Below are positions 20,316-33,292 of a stretch of DNA of 64,000 bases, in pieces. This DNA is from CAVQJU01 sp963754955 (lineage in GTDB: Bacteria; Acidobacteriota; Vicinamibacteria; Vicinamibacterales; CAVVIG01), in contig CAVWHY010000005.1 of the NCBI GenBank assembly GCA_963754955.1, positions 62,001 through 126,000 of the forward strand. Reading direction: 5' to 3'. Within the stretch, counting starts at the first letter, position 1. Each line of letters opens with the position of its first letter. A program made the position numbers and the translations under genes. The notes under the pieces are model-generated. The model ran no database searches and was not told the DNA's origin. It was given only the letters and a program-made list of their open reading frames with translations.

Positions 20316-20840
20316 TCAGCGCCGCGAGCGAGACTTCGGCGCCGCTCGCCGGCTGGCCGGTGCCGCGGCCTTACGCCCGGTCGCCTTCGCCTTGGCGGCC
20401 GGCTTCGCGCGCGACCGCGAGTCCGCAGTTGGCGGCGACAGCCGGAACTCCCGAGTATCGCCGTTTGGCCCGATCATGTCCAGGATCGACCGCAGGCCGC
20501 GTTTGACCGCCGTCAGCCGCTCCCGCGCGTTCTTCCCGACGAGCTCGACCATGGCCGGCTGATCGGCCGCCACCGGCGCGCCTTCCTCGTCGAGCTTCCG
20601 CCGCGCGCCCGCAAGCGTCAGGCCCTCGACGAGCAGCAGGTGCTTGATCCGCACGACCTGCTCGACATCCGTCCGGCGATACACCCGCGGGCCGCCGCCC
20701 GCCTTCGTCACGCCGAGATCCGGGAACTCGGCTTCCCAGGACCGCAGGACATACGGCTGCAGCTTCACCAGATCGCACACCTCGGACGCTTTGAACAGCG
20801 ACCGCTCCGGAATTTCGATCTGAACAAAACTGTCCGGCAT
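20316..20840 (-). CDS. MerR-family transcriptional regulator
   Basis: The protein has 174 residues from the ATG at 20840 (MPDSFVQIEIPERSLFKASE). The winged-helix DNA-binding domain is clear: VCDLVKLQPYVLRSWEAEF, then the wing GGGPRVYRRTDVEQVVRIKH and LLLVEGLTLAGARRKL. The C-terminal third is a lysine/alanine-rich tail (AAKAKATGRKAAAPASRRA) with no effector domain. In related genomes this gene lies between ihfA and tRNA-Pro; here tRNA-Pro follows but no ihfA is visible upstream. The target is unknown. Confidence 0.85.
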   Translation of the reverse strand: MPDSFVQIEIPERSLFKASEVCDLVKLQPYVLRSWEAEFPDLGVTKAGGGPRVYRRTDVEQVVRIKHLLLVEGLTLAGARRKLDEEGAPVAADQPAMVELVGKNARERLTAVKRGLRSILDMIGPNGDTREFRLSPPTADSRSRAKPAAKAKATGRKAAAPASRRAAPKSRSRR

Positions 20841-20926
20841 GGACCTGAAAACGGCAGGAAAAGTATAGCCGATCGCCGCGCGCGGGTCATAGGAATCCGC
20901 CGCGATCACGATCTCTTTTACACGGC

Positions 20927-23090
20927 GTGCGCCTCGTTTGTGGACAGAATAGAGCGACCCGAGAGGCTGCTATCGCCCTCCTTCCCGCGTCGGAACGTAT
21001 CCGCGTCATCCTCGCGACGAGGACGCTGGTGTCGTACGTCCCGATGTGGCGCGCGGCGGCGCGCGCCCTCGCCGAGCTCGGCTGCGCGGCGTTCTTCATC
21101 GCGGGCATGGCCTCCACCGGCCTCGGTGCCGCCAACCCTTGGGCGGTGCTGGCGGTCGTGCTGCTCGACCATCGCCGTGCGCTCCGCGGATCTCGAAGCC
21201 CGCGCCCTGTTCGTCCGCGGCGGCCTGTACGGCAGCGTCCGCGAAACGCTCGGAAACCGCCCGGCGGCCGTGGCCGCGGCGGCGCTGCTCGCCGATCGCC
21301 TGATGCTCGGCGCGCTGGCCGCGGTGGTGGCCGGCCACTACCTCGTGGCCTTCGGCCGGAGCGTCGCCGGCATCACGGCGCCGAGCCTCGTGGGCGACAG
21401 CGGGCCGATGACGTTCGCGCTGGCCGCGATCGGCGTCGTCTGGCTGATGCAGCGCCAGGGACGATCCCCGAACGAGCGGACAGTGGCGCAGGCGGTTGGC
21501 GGGTCCGTCGCCGTGCTGCTCTTCCTGGTTGTTGTGGCAACACTGTCGGCCCTGTTCTCGGCGGCAGCCGTCAGTCCCCTGCCGCCGCTGTCAGTGCGGC
21601 CGCTTGCGTTGGCGGCGACGTTCGGATTCGTGCTGTCGGCGCTCGGCAGCGTCGAATCACTCAGCCAGGCGGCGCTGGATCTCGAGCAGCCGCGGATCCG
21701 CAACCTGGAACGAGTCCTCCGGCTCATCGGCGCCTACGGCGTCGTCGTCACGGCGGGCCTCGCGTTCCTGTTTGCGTTGACCGTGCGCGATCAAGGCGTT
21801 TGGGGCCGGGCGCCGCTCCTCGGCGTCGCGAACCAGCTGGCGGTCCCGGTCTGGCTGCGCCAGGTGGTGATCTCGCTGGTGGCGGCGGCCTCCGTCGCCT
21901 TCCTGACGGCCACGATCCGTTCCACGGCGCGCGGGGCGTACGGCGTGCTCGGCCCGACTGGTGGACGAAGGGTTCCTCGACGACCGCTGGCGGACCCTGC
22001 ATCATCGGTTCGGCACGCCGTGGCGCGGCATCGACGCGGTCGCCGTCACGCAGCTCGCGATCGTGCTGCGTCTCCGGCGGTGAGGCGTCGTGGATCGCCC
22101 GCGGCTACGCCATCACGGTCGTCATCACGGCGGTCCTCAAGCTGGCCGCACTGATCCGATATCGTGCGATCCGGACCGAGCCGCGCGCCTACCGCATGCC
22201 GGGCAACGTGACGGTCCGCGGACACGAGTGGCCGCTCGGCCTCATCGCGCACCGCAGTGCTCCTCATCGTCGCAGCCGGCGGCCTCGTGGCGATTGGCGA
22301 CGCGCCCTCCCTCGCGGGCTTCGCGCTGGTCGCGGCGCTGACGACCGCGCTGGTGGTTTCCAAACGATCGGTCGCCGCGCAGCCCGAGCGCCCCGGCATT
22401 GCGCTCGACGAATTTCAGCTGCTGCCGTCCGACGATGTCGACCTGCGCCGCGCGGAGGCGCGACCCGGAAACTTCCTGGTGCCGGTGCGCCGCCCGCACG
22501 TCCTCACGCATCTCGTCAGCGCGATCCGCGCAGCCGGCGACCGCGACGTGGTTGCGATGACCGTTCGGGTGGTCGGCGCTGGACGTTCCGGACGATCCCA
22601 CGCAGGATCCGCGCGCGACCGAACATGAACGGCAGCTGTTCTCCGCCGTCATGGCGGCGGCGGAACGCGAAGGGCGCGCCGTCCGCCTGATGATCGTGCC
22701 CGGCGTGAACGTCTTCGACGCGGTGATCGAAACGGCCCTGCGGCTGAAATCGTCCGAGATTCACACGGGCGAGTCGGAAACGCTCTCGGCCGACGACCAG
22801 GCGCGGCTCCTCGGCGAGGCCTGGGAGCGCGCGAGCAAGCCGTCCGGCGTGGACGTGCGGCTGGTCGTCTATCACCCGCGCGGCACGACGGCCGCGTACC
22901 ACCTGGGCGCGCATGCGCCCGCTCTCCGCCCTGAAGACTTCGAGCAGGTCCACCGGCTCTGGCTCGACGTCGTCCGGTCCGTCGGTCCCAGCGTGCACCA
23001 CCACGATGTGGTGCGCACGGCGTTGATGCTTATGGAACACGAACTGAGCGGCCCCAACCGCGACGCCACGCTGGAACTGGTGCGCGACAC
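20927..23090 (+). CDS. APC-type amino-acid/cation permease with C-terminal Usp-like domain
   Basis: The reconstructed protein has about ten hydrophobic segments (for example GALAAVVAGHYLVAFGRSVA, VLLFLVVVATLSALFSAAAV, GVVVTAGLAFLFALTV) with the APC-like elements RSADLEARALFVRGGLYG and TIRSTARGAYGVLG. A soluble domain follows (LVPVRRPHVLTHLVSAIRA, VRLMIVPGVNVFDAVIETA) that resembles the Usp domain fused to some APC transporters. Five single-base insertions (near 21169, 21956, 22052, 22250 and 22574) break the frame. After repair no stop separates it from mgtE, so the end given here is arbitrary. The substrate is unknown; the MgtE neighbour suggests cation homeostasis. Confidence 0.55.
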
Positions 23091-24467
23091 GGCGCGGCCG
23101 GCTGACGAGATCGCCGCCATCATCCGCGAGCGCGATTTCGGCCGGCTCCGCGACGTCCTGCGCAACCGGCCCGGAAGCGACGTCGCCGCGGTGCTTGCCA
23201 ACCTCTCGCTCGACCAGCGCGTCCTCGTCTTCCGCATCCTGCCGCGGAACGACCGCCGCCGAAACCTTCGCGTACCTGTCGACCGACGAACAGAACGCGC
23301 TGCTGCGCGCGATGGCATCCGACGAGGCCGCCGCGCTCCTGAACAACATGGCGCCCGACGATCGCACGGCGCTGCTCGACGAGCTCCCCGCCGAGGCGAC
23401 GCGCCAGCTCCTCAGCCTGCTCACGCCTGAAGAGCGCGCCGAGGCGGTCCAGCTGCTCGGCTACCCCGAGGGGTCGATCGGCCGCCTGATGACGCCGCAC
23501 TACGTGCGCGTCAAGGAGGACTGGACAATCGCGCGCGTGCTCGAACACATCCGCGCGCACGGGCGCGACAGCGAGACGCTCAACCTCATTTACGTCATCG
23601 ACGAGGCCGGCCTGCTGATCGACGACATCCACATCCGCGAGTTTCTCTTCGCCGAGCCGAGCCAGCACCGTCAAGAGCCTGATGGACCGCCGGTTCGTCG
23701 CGCTGAAGGCAACCGACGATCAGGAAACGGCCGTCCGGGTGTTCAAGGCGGAGGATCGCACGGCGCTGCCGGTGACCGACTCGGCAGGCGTCCTGATCGG
23801 CATCGTCACCGTCGACGACGTGCTCGACGTGGCCGAGCAGGCGGCCACCGAGGAAATCCAGCGGTTCGGCGGATCCGAAGCCCTGAACGAACCCTACATG
23901 GAGATCGCGTTCTGCACGGATGGTGCAGAAGCGCGCGGGCTGGCTCACGGCGCTCTTCCTCGGCGAAATGCTGACGGCCACGGCGATGGGCTTTTTCGAG
24001 AAGGAAATCGCGAAGGCGGTCGTCCTCGCGTTGTTCGTGCCGCTGATCATTTCGAGCGGCGGCAACTCCGGGTTCGCAGGCGTCGACGCTGGTGATCCGC
24101 GCGCTGGCGCTCGGCGAAGTGACGCTGCGCGACTGGTGGCGCGTGATGCGGCGTGAGATTGGCGCAGGGCTGGCGCTCGGCGGCATTCTGGGCGCGATCG
24201 GTTTCCTGCGAATTACCGTCTGGTCGGCGTTCTCGACGATCTACGGCGAGCACTGGATGCTGGTCGCGCACGACGGTCTCGCTGGCGCTGGTCGGCGTCG
24301 TGTTGTGGGGCACGCTGATCGGATCGCTGCTGCCGTTCGCGCTGCGCCGGCTCGGATTCGATCCCGCCACGTCGTCGGCGCCATTCGTGGCGACGCTGGT
24401 CGACGTGACCGGCCTCGTGATCTATTTCACCGTCGGGATCGTCGTCCTGCGCGGCACGGTGTTGTGA
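23079..24467 (+). CDS. mgtE: Magnesium transporter MgtE
   Basis: The N domain is superhelical (RDFGRLRDVLRNRPGSDVAA, LLDELPAEATRQLLSLL) and is followed by a CBS pair (IGRLMTPHYVRVKEDWT; DRRFVALKATDDQETAVRVF; IGIVTVDDVLDV). The five-helix pore has the Mg2+ signature PLIISSGGNSGSQASTLVIR, giving Mg2+ import gated by the CBS domains. The GTG at 23079 (VRDTARPADEIAAIIRE) is a plausible start, but the frame is open upstream into the Usp domain. Five insertions (near 23260, 23664, 23919, 24076 and 24277) disrupt it; each is repaired by deleting one base. Confidence 0.85.
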
Positions 24468-24470
24468 CCG

Positions 24471-24808
24471 TCAGCGGAATCCACCTGAGACGATGACACC
24501 GCCCACCAGGATGAAGGCGCCGCCGACGAGCGTTGACGCGCTCGGCACTTCATTGAACACCGCCCACCCGAGGACCTGCGCGACGAGAAAGAACAGGACG
24601 ACGTAGACGCCGAGCAACCGGCCGAACTGCCAGGCCGGCGTGTTCACGATGACGCCGTAGGCCAGCAGGACCACTCCGCCGCCCGGCAATCCACAGAGAA
24701 CCGCCCCGCAGCTCCGGGCGCACGAAGTCCCATGCGCACGAGGGCGTCGCCGCCGGTTTCGAGGAGCGCCGCGATCAGCAGGATGAGGACAGCAACAGGC
24801 TTCGACAT
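24471..24808 (-). CDS. Small multidrug-resistance/DMT-type membrane protein
   Basis: The reconstructed protein of about 112 residues (MSKPVAVLILLIAALLETGG...) has four membrane segments: VLILLIAALLETGGDALV, GGGVVLLAYGVIVN, LLGVYVVLFFLVAQVLGW and TLVGGAFILVGGVIVSG. Size and layout match the SMR/EamA-related four-helix family, and a glutamate sits in helix 1 (ALLETGGDAL) as in EmrE. Two insertions (near 24694 and 24722) are needed to join the halves. It converges on mgtE with three bases between stops. The substrate is unknown. Confidence 0.65.
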
Positions 24809-24871
24809 GTCGCCTCTATTCTCCAACGATCGTTCGTGCCGCACTGCGCGCGCCATCGGCAGGCGCCGGGT

Positions 24872-25617
24872 TCAGTCCAGATCCCATGCGGCCGCGACGT
24901 CGATATCGTCGCGCGAGATGTCGTGCACGGTCAGACCGAGGTCGGGCGTCCTGCCCTCGCTCCACAGGTACGCCGACAGCAGGTGCTCGGCCTGCACCCG
25001 CCAGAACGATCCGCCGGGTTTCAACTGCCGGCGGGTCAGCCGCTCCACCCGGGCGACGGCCTCCGGATCGATCCGCACGATCGACTCGCGTCGTGACCCT
25101 GTCGGGGTAATGGGTGACGTCGAACGGATGTTCGCCTCTTGCCGGGTCGGGCGGCACATCGAGGCCTGACGACATGGAAGCCGTTGAGCGTCAGGTTCTC
25201 GACCCTCGGTCGCCGGATGCGCCTCGGCCGCGCCCGCCGGCCTGACGGGGTGCGCGGGCGGCTGGCCATCGCGGCGGCCACGGCGCCGCGCAGCATTTCC
25301 GGCGTCATCGGCTTTCGCAGGAAATCGGTCGCGCCCAGGCGCATCGCGTCCACGGCGAGTTCGATCGACGCGAACGCCGTCACCATGACCACGCAGGCTT
25401 CGGGCACGCGGGCCTTGAGCTGCCGCAGCGTCTCGAGGCCGTCGATCCCCGGCATCTTCTGATCGAGCAGGACGACCGCGACCTCCCGCCCGTCGCCGAA
25501 CAGCGCCAGCCCGCTCGCGCCGTCGGCGGCCTCCTCCACCTGGTACCCCGCCGCCTCGAGCGTCAGCCGCATCATCTGGCGGATGTGCGCTTCGTCGTCC
25601 ACGATGAGAATCTTCAC
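24872..25617 (-). CDS. Response regulator with an unassigned C-terminal domain
   Basis: The receiver domain (MKILIVDDEAHIRQMMRLTL; phospho-Asp in VVLLDQKMPG; Thr in VMVTAF; Lys in FLRKP) occupies residues 1-120. A basic linker leads to about 105 residues (VENLTLNGFHVV; RESIVRIDPEAVARVERLTR; FWRVQAEHLLSAYLWSEGR; TVHDISRDDIDVAAAWDLD) without a recognisable helix-turn-helix. Two insertions (near 25096 and 25165) must be removed. The alternative is a separate protein of about 100 residues starting at 25175. The GTG start overlaps the kinase stop (GTGA), so it is the kinase's partner at the end of the kdp operon. Confidence 0.65.
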
Positions 25618-27476
25618 GACTGCACCTCAGATTCGACGGCCGGCGCCTGAGCCGCGCGGCCGTCGACGATCGGAATCGAGAAACTGAAGGTCGATCCCCT
25701 GCCGAGCTCTGACTGAGCGGTCAGCTGCCCGCCGTGCGCTTCCACGATCCGGCTGCGAGATGGTCAAACCCAGGCCCGATCCGCCCGCCGGCGCATTCGG
25801 CACCTGGATGAACGGCTCGAACACCCGCGCGAGATAGTCGCGCGGAATGCCGGCGCCGGTGTCGGTCACGGAGAACACGACGTCGCTCCCGCGGCTGCGA
25901 CGCGGCGACCGAAATGGAGCCGCCCGCAGACGTCGCGCGGCTGGCATTGGTCACCAGGTTGACGATCACGCGTTCGACCTGGTCGCGATCCGCGAACACC
26001 GGCGGCAGGTCGGGCGGCGCGTCCACGTCGAGACGCAGTCCTTTCGACTCGAGCTGAAGACGCATCGAATCGGTCGCCTCGCGGACGAGGACCGACGGAC
26101 GCACGGGTTCCCGCACGGGCGCCGCCGCGCCGGATTCGATCTTGGACAGGTCGAGCAGCTGCCGCATCAGCCGATCGAGACGGGACGTGTCCTCGCGGCA
26201 CACCTGCAGAATCTCCTGCTGGCGTTCGTCGAGCGGGCCGGCCGCGCCCTCGAGCAGGAGGTGAATGCCCATCTGGACGCTCGTCAGCGGCGTCCTCAGC
26301 TCGTGAGACGCCGCGGCGATGAACTCGGACTTCAGCCGGCTGATCTCGCTCAGGTGCGTGACGTCTTCGAGCAGCGTGACGGCGCCGACGAACCGGCCGT
26401 CGGCGTCGCGCATGGGCGTGGATCGCACCCGGAACGCGCGCCGCGTGCCGTCAACCGCCCAGGGCAGCACCTCGGCGGCGCTTTCGGACGCGACGGCCTG
26501 CCCGGACTGCAGCACGCCGGCGACCGCCCGCGCGACGCGCTCGTCGCGGGCCACCTCGTCGATCGGCTTGCCGACCGTGTCGGCCCGCGCACCGAACAGC
26601 CGCTCGGCAGCGGCGTTGATGCGCGTCACGCGCCCTGCGCTGTCGGTGACGACCACCGGGTCGTAGAGCGAGTCGATCGCGGCCTCCGTTGTCTGCTGCG
26701 CGACGAGCAGCTTGCCGAGGTCCGACCGGCGCAGCTCGCGGATTCGCTCCGCCATCCGGTTGAATCCAACGGCGAGCGCGCCGATCTCGTCGGCGGACTG
26801 CACCGGCACCGCCGCGTCCAGATCGCCGGCCGCGACCCTCGTCGTCGCGTCGGTCAGCTGCCGCACCGGTCCGACGATCGCGTTCGACAGGCTGAACTCG
26901 ACCGCCACGCCGACCACCATCAGGGTCAGCGCCAGTCCCAGCGTGATGAAATACCAGCGGCGCGCGGTGCCTGAGGCGCGATCCGCCTTCCGGCGCATGG
27001 CTTCCTGATTGAGGTGCAGCAGCCGATCGCAATCCGCGCGGACGGCGTTGAAGCGGGGCTCGAGGTCGCGGAAGTATACGGCCGTGCGGTCGCCCGATGC
27101 GCCGAGAAAGGCGTCGAAGCGCCGGTAGTAGTCGTCGCGCCCGTTCCGGATGGCGGCGATCGTCTCCGGCTCGCCGACCTCGGTGATGTTCGCCGCCGCC
27201 TTGTCGAGCGCCGCGTCGAACCGGAGGCGATGCTCCGCCGCCTGCCGCGCGGCCCGTTCGTGCTCGCCGAGCAGCGAGAACACGGCCGCCGAGTCCTGCC
27301 GTTCGAGGCTCTCCTTCATGTCCTGCGCGGCGACGACCGAGTCGTAGTTCTCGGAGATGATGCAGCCTCGACACCGCGCTCATCTGACTGAGCGTGCGGG
27401 CGCTCCACGCGCCCAGCAGGCCCAGCGCGAGAATGAATCCCGAATAGCCGAGCAGCAATTTCGTGCGCAGTTTCAT
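25614..27476 (-). CDS. Membrane histidine kinase (HAMP-PAS-HisKA-HATPase) of the kdp operon
   Basis: About 620 residues. Transmembrane helix 1 is LLLGYSGFILALGLLGAW; a helical periplasmic sensor follows to about residue 185; helix 2 is YFITLGLALTLMVVGVAVEF. Then come HAMP (NAIVGPVRQLTDATTRVAAG), PAS (IDSLYDPVVVTDSAGRVTRI), HisKA with the phospho-His in AAASHELRTPLTSVQ, and HATPase with N box NLVTNASRAT, G1 DTGAGIP and G2 GGSGLGL. Insertions near 27363, 25894 and 25755 disrupt it. It starts 10 bases after kdpD and overlaps the regulator gene, so it probably reports on the short KdpD. Confidence 0.85.
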
Positions 27477-27486
27477 GATCGACTCG

Positions 27487-28664
27487 TCATCCGCCCAGCG
27501 TGTCTTCGCTCGCAGCGGCGCCGGCTTCGCCGCCCATCGGCACGATCTGCACGGTGGCGTTTCGCACGTCGCGCAGAAACCGATCGACGATCGACCCGTG
27601 CATCAGCAGGTCCCAGCGCGACCGCGCGGACTGGCCGAAGATCACGTGGGTGATGCCCTCGCGCTTCGCGAATTCGACGAGCGCGTCGGCGACCTTCGAG
27701 CTCTTCAGCTTCACGACCTTCGCGCCGAGCTGCTGCGCAAACCTGATGTTGTCGGCCAGCGCCGACGTGGTCCTGGGGCTCGATGCGCCCCGGCTCCTCC
27801 CGCGGGGTCTCCACGTACACGGCATACCAGTCCGACGCCAGGCGCCCGGCGATGCGCGAGCCGACGCGGAGCAGCGTTCTGGCGCTGCCGCGGGACGCCA
27901 TCGCCACCATCACCTTCTCGGGAATGACCGGCCGGTCGAGGCCCTCGCGGTCCCGGTATTCCTGTGCCTTGCCCGCCTGATCGGTGGCGAGCTGCCGGAG
28001 CGCCAGCTCGCGAAGCGCCGTCAGATTGCCCTTGCGAAAGAAGTTCGACAGGGCCTGTTCGATTTTCGCCGCGTCGTAGATCTTGCCCTGCCGCAGCCGG
28101 TCGCGAAGCGTTTCGATCGAGACATCGACGTTGACCACTTCGTCGGCGCGCTTCAGCACCCAGTCCGGAATCGTCTCGCGGACGCGCACGCCGGTCGTGG
28201 ACGCGATCGCGTCGTTCAGCGACTCGATGTGCTGGATGTTCACCGCCGAGATGACGTCGATGCCGGCGCCCAGCAGGTCGATGACGTCTTCGTAGCGTTT
28301 CTGGTGGGCGGACCCCGGGGCGTTGGTGTGCGCCAGCTCGTCGACGACAGCGATCCTGGGATGGCGCGCCTTGACGGCTTCGACATCCATCTCTCGCAGG
28401 GTGACCCCGCGATACTCGAGCTCGCGCAGCGGCACCTGCTCCAGATCGCTCGACGAGGGCCTTCGTGTCCGCCCGTCCGTGCGGCTCGATGAACCCGATG
28501 ACCACGTCGACGCCCTGGCGGCGCAGTTGGTGGGCGTCCTCGAGCATCCGGTAGCTCTTGCCGACACCGGGCGCGGCCCCGATGTACAGGCGGAACCGCG
28601 CGCGCCCCTCTTCCTTGACGCGCGCGAGTACCGACTCAGCGGCTGATGGCGACGCAGGCTCCAT
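27487..28664 (-). CDS. kdpD: Short KdpD: sensor domain plus Usp domain, no kinase
   Basis: The protein is about 390 residues, whereas full KdpD has about 890. It has the KdpD Walker-like domain (RLYIGAAPGVGKSYRMLEDA; DVVIGFIEPHGR; AVVDELAHTNAPGS; DVISAVNIQHIESLND) and the Usp domain (VMVAMASRGSARTLLRVGSR; GITHVIFGQSARSRWDLLM). It stops before the membrane and kinase parts. Those functions are supplied by separate kinases here and at 35135. Insertions near 28459 and 27772 break the frame. It overlaps the end of kdpC. Confidence 0.88.
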
Positions 28665-29258
28665 TCGGGAACGGCGCTATTCTCTTCATCGGGATATTGT
28701 CCGTCCAGCGCGAGGTTGAGCTCCAGCACGTTGACGGCGCGGCTCGCCGAGGAATCCCCACTGCCGCCCGGCCGTGTGCGCCTCGACGGCCCGACGAACG
28801 TCGGCCTCGGCGACGCCGCGCTCGCGGGCGACCCGCGGCACCTGGAAGTCCGCCGCCGCCGGCGAAATGTGCGGGTCGAGCCCGGACGCCGACGAGGTGA
28901 CGAGATCGACCGGCACCGGCGTGCCGGGGTTCTCCTTCTGCGCCGCCTCGACGGCGGCCTTCACCGCGTCGATGAGCTTCTTGTTCGTCGGACCCAGGTT
29001 CGTGCCGCCCGAGTTCGCCGCGTCGTAGCCGGTCCCGGCCGCCGACGGCCGCGAGCGGAAGTACCCGGGCGACGAGAACGCCTGTCCGATGATTCGCGAC
29101 CCGATGACCTTGCCGTTCTGTTCGATCAGCTGCCCGTTCGCCTTGTCGGGAAAGAGCGCCTGCGCCAGGCCGGTGACGACGAGCGGATAGACCACGCCGA
29201 ACAGGACCGTCGTCACGACGGTCATCAGCACGGCCGCGACGAGATTTCGTGTTGATGT

Positions 29259-29262
<4 letters not shown>
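28636..29262 (-). CDS. kdpC: K+-transporting ATPase subunit C
   Basis: KdpC is the single-span periplasmic subunit that stabilises K+ binding in KdpFABC. The membrane helix is VLMTVVTTVLFGVVYPLVVT; the soluble part has GQLIEQNGKVIGSRIIGQAF, YFRSRPSAA, GYDAANSGGTNLGPTNK and GLDPHISPAAADFQVPRVA, all family hallmarks. The ATG at 29262 overlaps kdpB (ATGA). An insertion near 29247, another near 28743 and probably one near 28700 disturb the frame, so the exact C-terminus (LELNLALDG...) is uncertain and may overlap kdpD. Confidence 0.88.
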
Positions 29263-31302
<2,040 letters not shown>

Positions 31303-31303
<1 letters not shown>

Positions 31304-33094
31304 TAGAACACCTGTCCGTTCGCCATCAGGAAGTGCTCGACGATCGGCCCGAGGCTGAGGGCCGGGAAGAACGTCAGCGCGCCGACGATCACGACCACGC
31401 TGACGAGCAGCGCCGCGAACAGCGGCGTCGTCACGGGGAACGTCCCCGGCGACGGCGGCACCCGCTTCTTGCGGCCCAGGCTGCCGGCAATCGCCAGCGG
31501 CGGAATGATCATGAAGAAGCGGCCGAAGAGCATCGTCAGGCCGATCGTGGCGTTGTACCAGTTCGTGTTCACGGTCAGGCCGCCGAACGCCGACCCGTTG
31601 TTGGCCGGCGCCCGACGAGAAGGCGTAGAGGATCTCGGACAGGCCGTGCGGTCCCGGATTGAGGATGCTCGCCGTCCCGAAGCTCGGCGACACCGACGAG
31701 ATCGCCGTGAACACGAGAATCAACAGCGGGAAGATGAGGACGCTGAGCATCGCCATCTGCACGTCGAAGGCCTGGATCTTCTTGCCCGAGGTACTCCGGC
31801 GTGCGGCCGACCATCAGGCCGGCGATGAACACCGACAGGATGATGTAGACGAGCATGCCGTACAGCCCGGCGCCGACGCCGCCGAAGACCACTTCGCTCA
31901 GCTGGATGTTGGCGAGCGGCACCAGGCCGCCGATCGGCGTGAACGAGTCGTGCCAGCCGTTGATCGCGCCGCAGCTCGCGTCGGTCGTCGACGGTCGCGA
32001 AGAGCGCGCGTGTTCGCGATGCCGAAGCGGACTTCCTTCCCTTCCATGTTGCCGCCCGGCGACGTCGCGCGTCACGGTCTGATCGGCGCCGGCGGTGGTC
32101 AGCAGCGGGTTGCCGCGTGCCTCGGCCCAATACGCCGTCGTCACGCCGGCGAGGAACAGGAACGCCATCGCGCCCCAGACGGCCCAGCCGTGCTTGGGCG
32201 AGCCGGTCATCGTCGCCGAGCGTGTAGGTCAGGCCGGCCGAAATGGCGAAGATGCCGAACATCGCGAGGAAGTTCGACAGCGGCGTCGGGTTCTCGAACG
32301 GATGCGCGCTGTTGGCGTTGAAGAAGCCGCCGCCGTTGGTGCCGAACTGCTTGATGATCTCCTGCGAGGCGACCGGGCCCTGCGCGATGGTCTGCTCGCT
32401 CACCACCTGCGTCTGCGGCTTGCCCGCCGCGTCGGTCGTCGTGACCGTCTGCGGATCGATGACCGCGGCCTTGTCGTACGGGCGCAGGTTCTGGACGACG
32501 CCCTGCGACACCAGCACGAGCGCGCCGACGATGCAGATCGGCAGCAGCACCCAGAGCAGGCCGCGCACCAGGTCGACCCAGAAGTTGCCGATGCGTGTCC
32601 TTCTCCTTCTGAGCCACGCCGCGAATGAACGCGATGGCGACGGCGATGCCGACCGCCGCCGACACGAAGTTGTGGTAGGCGAGGCCGGCCATCTGCGTGA
32701 AATAGCTCATGGTCGACTCGCCGCTGTAGGCCTGCCAGTTCGTGTTGGTCGTGAACGACGCCGCGGTGTTGAACGCGAGGTCCGGCGGCACGGCGCCGAA
32801 CCCCTGCGGATTCCAGGGCAGCCACTGCTGGACGCGCTGCATCAGGTAGAGCACCAGCATCGAGACGACGCTGAAGAGCAGGAGCGCCGACGGCGTACTC
32901 GGTCCAGCGCATCTCGCGCGTCTCGTCGACGCCGGTCGATCGGTAGATCAGCCGCTCGACCGGCCGCAGCACCGGGATCGAGCCACGTGCGCTCGCGCGT
33001 GAAGACCCGCGCCATGAAGCGCCCGAGCGGCGGGCGTCACCGCCAGAATCGCGAGCAGGAACAAGCCGATTTGAAGCCAGCCGTTGAGAGTCAT
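31303..33094 (-). CDS. kdpA: K+-transporting ATPase subunit A (channel-like subunit)
   Basis: The reconstructed protein of about 593 residues has four pore repeats with KdpA selectivity-type loops, including FTTNTNWQAYSGESTMSYF, IIKQFGTNGGGFFNANSAHP, FSSGAANNGSAFGGLTVNTN and TPEYLGKKIQAFDVQM. It starts MTLNGWLQIGLFLLAILAVT. Ten single-base insertions (for example near 33035, 32980, 32889, 32592, 32213, 32060, 32012, 31990, 31795 and 31610) fragment it, the highest density in the window, yet every fragment is otherwise well conserved. Confidence 0.93.
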
Positions 33095-33105
33095 GTCAGA
33101 ACTCC

Positions 33106-33196
33106 TCAGAACTTTTCCGGTTTCAGCAGCGCAACCGTCAGGTACACGAGCAAGCGCCACGGAGACGAGCAGACTGATGCCGTAGTCGAGAACCAC
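33106..33196 (-). CDS. kdpF: K+-transporting ATPase subunit F (29 residues)
   Basis: From the GTG at 33196, preceded by GAGGTGA, the reading is MVLDYGISLLVSVALLVYLT followed by VALLKPEKF after removal of one inserted base near 33153. This is the standard single-helix KdpF with its closing xALLxPEKF. It stabilises the KdpABC complex in the membrane. It lies 11 bases ahead of kdpA. Confidence 0.85.
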
Positions 33197-33204
33197 CGGT
33201 CACC

Positions 33205-33292
33205 TCACTTGAGCCGATCGCAGCCGGCCACGTAGCCGAGGCTGACGACGAAGAACGCGATGGATCACCAGGACGAAGACTGCATCGAGCAT
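33205..33292 (-). CDS. Micro-ORF upstream of kdpF (28-residue single-span protein)
   Basis: The ATG at 33292 starts MLDAVFVLVIIAFFVVSLGY, followed by VAGCDRLK and a TGA, after removal of one inserted base near 33262. It is one membrane helix with a Cys-Asp-Arg-Leu tail. I recall similar short ORFs ending in ACDRL upstream of kdpF in other phyla, which argues for a conserved Kdp accessory peptide; this recollection needs checking by search. It is the first gene of the operon and 9 bases ahead of kdpF. Confidence 0.6.
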
